NCBI RefSeq assembly: GCF_032854445.1 | Contig: NC_088302.1 | Coordinates: forward strand, 12,891,338 to 12,955,337 | DNA length: 64,000 nt | Reading direction: 5' to 3' | Origin: Liolophura sinensis | Taxonomy: Eukaryota > Mollusca > Polyplacophora > Chitonida > Chitonidae | Shown here: positions 56,701 to 64,000 of the stretch, in pieces | Layout of the letters: each line of letters begins with the position of its first letter | How positions within the stretch are numbered: position 1 is the first letter of the stretch | The notes under the pieces: model-generated | Told to the model about the DNA's origin: nothing | Database searches by the model: none | Seen by the model: the letters and a program-made list of their open reading frames with translations, nothing else | Program-made: the position numbers and the translations under genes

Positions 56701-58940
56701 AATATTTAAAATAATTTGCAGAGTTTCTTGAAGCATGTATCTATAGTGACACAAACAAATCATTTTAGCACCATTTTCATAGTATAATTGCGTGCACAAA
56801 TTCCACTGCAAAAAGTGCTTTAGAGCTTCAAAGGTTGAAGGTTTACAGTAGGTAAAAAGTGCATGCATCCCTATTTCAATACCCAAGTATAAGGTTTGAT
56901 ATAAACAATATGGTTGTTTACCTGGTAATATTTCCAGGGAATTGTAGGCTAGTAGTCTGTCCCACAGCAGCAACACCTGATCACTGGACAGGTAGCCTGA
57001 GAATGCTCGCACCAGCCATTTGAAGGCTATCTTTAAGCTGACATATCAAAATAATAACATCAACTGTTAATAGCTTGTAAAATTACAGACCATTTGTACT
57101 GATGAAATGGTCTTATCATTCTGAAAAAAAGAATGTATGCAGATGAGTTTTTGAAATTGACAAAGAGTACATTCATGCAAGAAAACATATTAAGAAAACA
57201 TAAATAGGTTTCTAAAAATGAAACCCACATGTGACTTAAGCAGATGATATATGACAAAATGATTTCATTCTGGGACAAAAAAATTGCACATGTGTACTTT
57301 GATGAGTCATATAAAAGTGTATTAACAAAGTTAATGGAAACATTTATCTAAATTTAGGTGGGCGTGACATCATTGGAGAAGTTTCTGAAAACAAAAACTT
57401 CATGTTTTCATAACTCTAAACGTTAACCTTTCAATGAATGGTGATGTTACGTTGTTATAAAGCTGGAACGGAAGGCACTGTTTATCTAAACATGTTCCAG
57501 ACATTGACAGGCAAAACGTCAGACAGACAGACTGACAGACAGACAAACAGTCCAACTTACGGCTGACAGCCTATGGAGACTAGGTGATAACTCAGCATGG
57601 GTTCGCTTCCTTGTAGAAGATCTTCAAACAGTCGACACAGAGATACAATTCCCTGAACATACAACATAATTTATATTCACATAATTTCTGATTTAGTGTT
57701 ATTTGCTTTCCTTTTTCTTTAACATTTGTTATTTCTAAATGCTCTTGCTCGTTCGTGTAATTTATGTGCATGTTTAATTTGATTTTGCAGACAAAACTAC
57801 ATTGGTTGGATTGGCCAATATCAAGTCTAATATAATCAGTCTACATATACATGGAATAATGCCTTCAGAATATGCTTGAATAAACACCTTGCAAACTTGT
57901 GAAAAGGTTGAAGAATTACAGTACTGTGCTTTAGGACCTTGCAATTTTGATAAGATTCCATGTATATGTAATAACCACCAGTTTATATAAAAACACAGTT
58001 TGTGTTAATTTTCCCCTCACCTTGGAGTGAGTGAGTGAGTGAGTGCTTGGGGTTTAACGTCGTACTTAACAATTTTTAACAATTTTTCAGTCATATGTGG
58101 AAGGAGCCCTTAGGGTGCATGTACGTGTAATGTGCCTCCTTGTTGTAGGACTGATTTCCACCGCTCTTTTATCTAGTGCTGCTTCAATGAGACAACTTAC
58201 TGAAGGCAAGTAAGCCACCCCGCCCGAGCCATTATACTGATACAGGTCAACCTATCGCTGCACTATCCTCTTAACGCTGAACGCCAAGCGAGGAAGCTAC
58301 AACTTCCTCTTTTAAAGTCTCAGGTGTGACCCAACCCAGGATTGAACCTGGATCTACCGTTCCCAAAGCGGCCCTTGCATGGGATGAGAAATTTACACAT
58401 TTCCCTGCTCTTACTGTTCATGGGAACTTGGTAACAAATATGCAGCTGACACCATTCATGTGGTCATATGCATAGTCTATCGTTTTGTACACCATCTTGC
58501 TTCCACAATATATTGTGTGCATTCATGTATCTGTGTATTGCATATGGGAAAGTTTGTCATTAATTAGCCAAAGGTTGGTGGTTTACTCTGGGATAAAACT
58601 GACTGCCATTGTTTAGGTGAAAACAATCTAATAAATGAATAAATTTCCACTTAAAATACGACCAAACTGGGTTTAAGCTAACTGCCCAGAAAATGAAAAT
58701 ATGCCTCCAATATATATATCAACCTCTTTTCACAAGCATTAATTTAGAGATAAAAACCAGGGCTAAATTCAAGATATACATGTATAATATGATCATATCA
58801 ACAATGATCAATAGTGCTTGTAAGTCTTACCTGAGGATGTGATGAAATACTGTGTAACCTGAAGAAGTACCTGCAGTAGAACTCCCTGAAGACGTGGTAG
58901 AGTGTGACAATGTCATCATACAGGTAACACAGAGGGGCCA
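53773..58940 (-). CDS. TBC1D19: TBC1D19, last five exons (C-terminal half of TBC domain)
   Basis: Putative Rab GTPase-activating protein. Exons on the - strand: 58831-58940 (APLCYLYDDIVTLYHVFREF and RLHSISSHPQ), 57561-57652 (GIVSLCRLFEDLLQG, GCQP), 56922-57037 (KIAFKWLVRAFSGYL, LLLWDRLLAYNSLEILP), 54691-54761 (VLAVAIFSFRKTNL, TVSAAE) and 53773-53841 (AVLADLTTLQVIPLIQLMLF, then SK and stop). All have AG acceptors and GT donors, and phases join exactly (2-0, 0-2, 2-1, 1-0, 0-stop). These segments match animal TBC1D19 as I recall it (for example AFSGYL and LLLWDRILGYNSLEIL). The catalytic Arg and Gln fingers lie upstream, outside the window. The acceptor of the 58940 exon is tandemly copied about 72 times upstream. 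Introns hold SINEs. Confidence 0.93.
54400..54590 (+). repeat. tRNA-derived SINE family 2, 3' part
   Basis: TACTTGCCTTCGGTAAGTTG, GATAAAAGAGCGGTGGAAAT and AACAAGGAGGCACATTACAT are the body of family 2 in the opposite orientation to 47460-47822. It lies in the last TBC1D19 intron. It ends with CACTCAGTCACTCAGTCACT repeats. 54630-54690 resembles further SINE sequence. Confidence 0.8.
54765..55767. other. TBC1D19 intron, nothing else recognised
   Basis: No additional exon, SINE or repeat is seen between the penultimate exon and the SINE at 55768. Confidence 0.5.
55768..55912 (-). repeat. tRNA-derived SINE family 1, partial copy
   Basis: Reverse orientation: TTTATTTATTTGATTCGTGT, then TACGCTGCACTCAAGAGTAT and GTGGGAGGAAACCGAGCAGA. 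The tRNA-like head is missing. Confidence 0.83.
58022..58378 (-). repeat. tRNA-derived SINE family 2, head-truncated copy
   Basis: Begins with GAGTGAGTGAGTGAGTGCTT and continues through the body (TTAACGTCGTACTTAAC, GCTCTTTTATCTAGTGCTGC, GAGGAAGCTACAACTTCCTC) to GATCTACCGTTCCCAAAGCG, where the tRNA-like head should continue but stops. It lies in the TBC1D19 intron between the 58831 and 57561 exons. Confidence 0.85.
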
Positions 58941-61900
58941 CTGACAGGGAGAAAAAACACACACTACAGAGTGACAATGTCATCATACAAGTAACACAGA
59001 GGGGCTACTGACAGGGAGAAAAAACACACGCTACAGGGTGACAATGTCATCATACAGGTAACACAGAGGGGCCACTGACAGGGAGAAAAAACACATGCTA
59101 CAGACCGACAATGTCATCATACAGGTAACACAGAGGGGCCACTGACAGGGAGAAAAAAACACATGCTACAGACTGACAATGTCATCATACAGGTAACACA
59201 GAGGGGCCACTGACATGGAGAAAAAACACACACTACAGGGTGACAATGTCATCATACAGGTAACACAGAGGGGCCACTGACAGGGAGGAAAAACACACGC
59301 TACAGGGTGACAATGTCATCATACAGGTAACACAGAGGGGCCACTGACAGGGAGAAAAAACACATGGTACAGGGTGATAATGTCATCATACAGGTAACAC
59401 AGAGGGGCCACTGACAGGGAGAAAAAACACACGCTACAGGGTGACAATGTCATCATACAGGTAACACAGAGGGGCCACTGACAGGGAGAAAAAACACACA
59501 CTACAGGGTGACAATGTCATCATACAGGTAACACAGAGGGGCCACTGACAGGGAGAAAAAACACATGGTACAGGGTGATAATGTCATCATACAGGTAACA
59601 CAGAGGGGCCACTGACAGGGAGGAAAAACACACACTACAGAGTGACAATGTCATCATACAGGTAACACAGAGGGGCCACTGACAGGGAGAAAAAACACAC
59701 ATCACAGAGTGACAATGTCATCATACAGGTAACACAGAGGGGCCACTGACAGGGAGAAAAAACACACATCACAGAGTGACAATGTCATCATACAAGTACC
59801 ACAGAGGGGCCACTGACAGGGAGAAAAAACACACACTACAGGGTGACAATGTCATCATACAGGTAACACAGAGGGGCCACTGACAGGGAGAAAAAACACA
59901 CGCTACAGGGTGACAATGTCATCATACAGGTAACACAGAGGGGCCACTGACAGGGAGAAAAAACACACGCTACAGGGTGACAATGTCATCATACAGGTAA
60001 CACAGAGGGGCCACTGACAGGGAGAAAAAACACACACTACAGAGTGACAATGTCATCATACAGGTAACACAGAGGGGCCACTGACAGGGAGAAAAAACAC
60101 ACACTACAGAGTGACAATGTCATCATACAAGTAACACAGAGGGGCCACTGACATGGAGAAAAAACACACACTACAGAGTGACAATGTCATCATACAGGTA
60201 ACACAGAGGGGCCACTGACAGGGAGAAAAAACACACACTACAGGGTGACAATGTCATCATACAGGTAACACAGAGGGGCCACTGACAGGGAGGAAAAACA
60301 CACGCTACAGGGTGACAATGTCATCATACAGGTAACACAGAGGGGCCACTGACAGGGAGAAAAAACACATGGTACAGGGTGACAATGTCATCATACAGGT
60401 AACACAGAGGGGCCACTGACAGGGAGGAAAAACACACACTACAGGGTGACAATGTCATCATACAGGTAACACAGAGGGGCCACTGACAGGGAGGAAAAAC
60501 ACACGCTACAGGGTGACAATGTCATCATACAGGTAACACAGAGGGGCCACTGACAGGGAGGAAAAACACACACTACAGGGTGACAATGTCATCATACAGG
60601 TAACACAGAGGGGCCACTGACAGGGAGGAAAAACACACGCTACAGGGTGACAATGTCATCATACAGGTAACACAGAGGGGCCACTGACAGGGAGAAAAAA
60701 CACATGCCACAGGGCGATAATGTCATCATACAGGTAACACAGAAGGGCCACTGACAGGGAGAAAAAACACACACTACAGGGTGACAATGTCATCATACAG
60801 GTAACACAGAGGGGCCACTGACAGGGAGAAAAAACACATGGTACAGGGTGATAATGTCATCATACAGGTAACACAGAGGGGCCACTGACAGGGAGGAAAA
60901 ACACACACTACAGGGTGACAATGTCATCATACAGGTAACACAGAGGGGCCACTGACAGGGAGAAAAAACACACACTACAGAGTGACAATGTCATCATACA
61001 GGTAACACAGAGGGGCCACTGACAGGGAGAAAAAACACACATCACAGAGTGACAATGTCATCATACAGGTAACACAGAGGGGCTACTGACAGGGAGAAAA
61101 AACACACGCTACAGGGTGACAATGTCATCATACAAGTAACACAGAGGGGCCACTGACAGGGAGAAAAAACACACGCTACAGAGTGACAATGTCATCATAC
61201 AGGTAACACAGAGGGGCCACTGACAGGGAGAAAAAACACACGCTACAGACTGACAATGTCATCATACAGGTAACACAGAGGGGCCACTGACAGGGAGAAA
61301 AAACACACGCTACAGACTGACAATGTCATCATACAGGTAACACAGAGGGGCCACTGACAGGGAGAAAAAACACACACTACAGAGTGACAATGTCATCATA
61401 CAGGTAACACAGAGGGGCCACTGACAGGGAGAAAAAACACACGCTACAGACTGACAATGTCATCATACAGGTAACACAGAAGGGCCACTGACAGGGAGAA
61501 AAAACACACACTACAGAGTGACAATGTCATCATACAGGTAACACAGAAGGGCCACTGACAGGGAGAAAAAACACATGGTACAGGGTGATAATGTCATCAT
61601 ACAGGTAACACAGAGGGGCCACTGACAGGGAGAAAAAACACATGGTACAGGGTGACAATGTCATCATACAGGTAACACAGAGGGGCCACTGACAGGGAGA
61701 AAAAACACACACTACAGAGTGACAATGTCATCATACAGGTAACACAGAGGGGCCACTGACAGGGAGGAAAAACACACACTACAGAGTGACAATGTCATCA
61801 TACAGGTAACACAGAAGGGCCACTGACAGGGAGAAAAAACACACACTACAGAGTGACAATGTCATCATACAGGTAACACAGAGGGGCCACTGACAGGGAG

Positions 61901-63748
61901 AAAAAACACACACTACAGAGTGACAATGTCATCATACAGGTAACACAGAGGGGCCACTGACAGGGAGAAAAAACACATGGTACAGGGTGATAATGTCATC
62001 ATACAGGTAACACAGAGGGGCCACTGACAGGGAGAAAAAACACACACTACAGGGTGACAATGTCATCATACAGGTAACACAGAGGGGCCACTGACAGGGA
62101 GGAAAAACACACACTACAGAGTGACAATGTCATCATACAGGTAACACAGAAGGGCCACTGACAGGGAGAAAAAACACACACTACAGAGTGACAATGTCAT
62201 CATACAGGTAACACAGAAGGGCCACTGACAGGGAGAAAAAACACACACTACAGAGTGACAATGTCATCATACAAGTAACACAGAGGGGCTACTGACAGGG
62301 AGAAAAAACACACGCTACAGGGTGACAATGTCATCATACAGGTAACACAGAGGGGCCACTGACAGGGAGAAAAAACACACACTACAGAGTGACAATGTCA
62401 TCATACAGGTAACACAGAAGGGCCACTGACAGGGAGAAAAAACACACACTACAGAGTGACAATGTCATCATACAAGTAACACAGAGGGGCTACTGACAGG
62501 GAGAAAAAACACACGCTACAGGGTGACAATGTCATCATACAGGTAACACAGAGGGGCCACTGACAGGGAGAAAAAACACACGCTACAGAGTGACAATGTC
62601 ATCATACAGGTAACACAGAGGGGCCACTGACAGGGGGAAAAAACACATGCCACAGGGCGACAATGTCATCATACAGGTAACACAGAGGGGCCACTGACAG
62701 GGAGAAAAAACACACGCTACAGGGTGACAATGTCATCATACAGGTAACACAGGGGGGCCACTGACAGGGAGAAAAAACACATGCTACAGACTGACAATGT
62801 CATCATACAGGTAACACAGAGGGGCCACTGACATGGAGAAAAAACACACACTACAGGGTGACAATGTCATCATACAGGTAACACAGAGGGGCCACTGACA
62901 GGGAGGAAAAACACACGCTACAGGGTGACAATGTCATCATACAGGTAACACAGAGGGGCCACTGACAGGGGGAAAAAACACATGCCACAGGGCGACAATG
63001 TCATCATACAGGTAACACAGAGGGGCCACTGACAGGGAGAAAAAACACATGCTACAGGGTGACAATGTCATCATACAAGTAACACAGAGGGGCCACTGAC
63101 AGGGAGAAAAAACACACGCTACAGGGTGACAATGTCATCATACAGGTAACACAGAGGGGCCACTGACAGGGAGAAAAAACACACGCTACAGAGTGACAAT
63201 GTCATCATACAGGTAACACAGAGGGGCCACTGACAGGGGGAAAAAACACATGCCACAGGGCGACAATGTCATCATACAGGTAACACAGAGGGGCCACTGA
63301 CAGGGAGAAAAAACACACGCTACAGGGTGACAATGTCATCATACAGGTAACACAGAGGGGCCACTGAAAGGGAGAAAAAAACACACACTACAGAGTGACA
63401 ATGTCATCATACAGATAACAAAGAAGGGCCACTCACAGGGAGAAAAACACACACTACAGGGTGACATTGTCATCATACAGGTAACACAGGGAGGCCACTA
63501 ACAGGGAGAAAAAACACACGCTACAGGGTTATAATGTCATCATACTTGTAACACAGAGGGGCCACTGACAGGGAGAAAAAACACATGGTACAGGGTGATA
63601 ATGTCATGATACAGGTAACACAGAAGGGCCACTGACAGAGAAAAAACACACTGTACAGGGTTACAATGTCATCATACTGGTAACACAGAGGCGACACTGA
63701 CAGAGAGAAAAAACACATGGTACAGGGTGACAATGTCATAATACAGGT
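58903..63748 (-). repeat. ~72 tandem copies of a 67-bp TBC1D19 intron-exon boundary unit
   Basis: Period 67 bp over 4846 bp, about 72 units. On the - strand each unit reads TGTGTTTTTTCTCCCTGTCAG (a pyrimidine tract and AG acceptor), then TGGCCCCTCTGTGTTACCTG, TATGATGACATTGTCAC and a short TGTAGCG link. The second and third parts are identical to the first 37 bases of the TBC1D19 exon 58831-58940. The real exon is the unit at the left edge, the only one that continues into the rest of the exon and a donor. Variants (ACACGCTACAGGGTG, ACACACTACAGAGTG, ACATGGTACAGGGTG, ACATGCCACAGGGCG) recur in blocks, showing recent segmental duplication. Long frames inside are by-products of the repeat. Confidence 0.97.
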
Positions 63749-63807
63749 TTTGACAATGTACATGTTGTTACTGTAGAAATACATTTAAGATTCAATATGA
63801 TAAAATA

Positions 63808-64000
63808 AATATTTATTTATTTATTTGATTGGTGTTTTATGCCGTACTCAAGAATATTTCACTTATACGACGGCGGCCAGCATTATGGTGGGTGGAAACT
63901 GGGCAGAACCCGAGGGAAACCCACAACCATCCGCAGGTTGCTGGTAAGACCTTCCCACTTACGGCCGGAGAGGAAGCCAGCATGAGTTGGACTTGAACTC
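63808..64000 (-). repeat. tRNA-derived SINE family 1, cut by window end
   Basis: Reverse orientation: TATTTATTTATTTGATTGGT, TATACGACGGCGGCCAGC, CATTATGGTGGGTGGAAACT, then GGACTTGAACTC, the start of the tRNA-like B box, at the window edge. Confidence 0.9.

Noticed and set aside
59319-62114. Several open frames of about 60 codons on the - strand
   Set aside because: They are readings of the 67-bp array; the same peptide cycles through three frames and has no start or stop logic of its own.
58903-63748. CRISPR-like regular repeats
   Set aside because: Units abut with no unique spacers, the sequence is an intron-exon boundary of an animal gene, and the genome is eukaryotic.

Overview
The window looks like nuclear DNA of a marine lophotrochozoan, most likely a mollusc. 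The reasons are spliced animal genes, tRNA-derived SINEs of a type common in molluscs, two piggyBac transposons, and two copies of a Polinton (Maverick/adintovirus-like) element. No bacterial genes, rRNA genes, free-standing tRNA genes or CRISPR arrays were seen. The organism call is an inference from repeat types and one conserved gene.

Region 1 (1-12.3 kb) is Polinton copy A, cut by the left window edge. PolB is on the + strand. Convergent to it on the - strand lie integrase, a membrane/Thr-Pro-rich protein, packaging ATPase, pX-like, minor capsid, pVI-like, major capsid and adenain-type protease genes. Several frames are open and several are broken. Copy A ends at 12.3 kb in a terminal repeat. 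Region 2 (12.5-15.9 kb) is a host repeat block, H. Region 3 (16-20.2 kb) holds a reverse-transcriptase retroelement remnant and a truncated piggyBac, which abuts region 4. Region 4 (20.2-27.15 kb) is Polinton copy B, inverted. It keeps a partial PolB, a RING-finger gene, a four-finger C2H2 gene and its own terminal repeat. Region 5 (27.15-30.4 kb) is H again, inverted. Read together, the copies imply an element of about 16 kb in the order terminal repeat, C2H2, RING, PolB, then the capsid/packaging block, integrase, terminal repeat.

Region 6 (about 31-42.8 kb) is an old inverted duplication of an unrecognised host gene. The left copy (- strand) keeps four exons with matching splice phases; the right copy (+ strand) is decayed. 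A nearly whole piggyBac with TTAA target duplications sits in the left arm and a DIRS-like remnant in the right arm. Region 7 (43-53.7 kb) is mostly non-coding with SINEs and two small inverted-repeat transposons. Region 8 (53.7-64 kb) carries the last five exons of TBC1D19 on the - strand. It also holds about 72 tandem copies of a 67-bp unit built from the 3' splice site and first part of one of those exons.

The two most striking observations follow. First, replication-dependent histone-type 3' end signals (stem-loop plus purine-rich downstream element) lie after PolB in copy A and after the RING gene in copy B. This suggests element transcripts with S-phase, non-polyadenylated 3' ends. Second, the array in TBC1D19 is a set of about 72 tandem splice acceptors placed upstream of the true exon.
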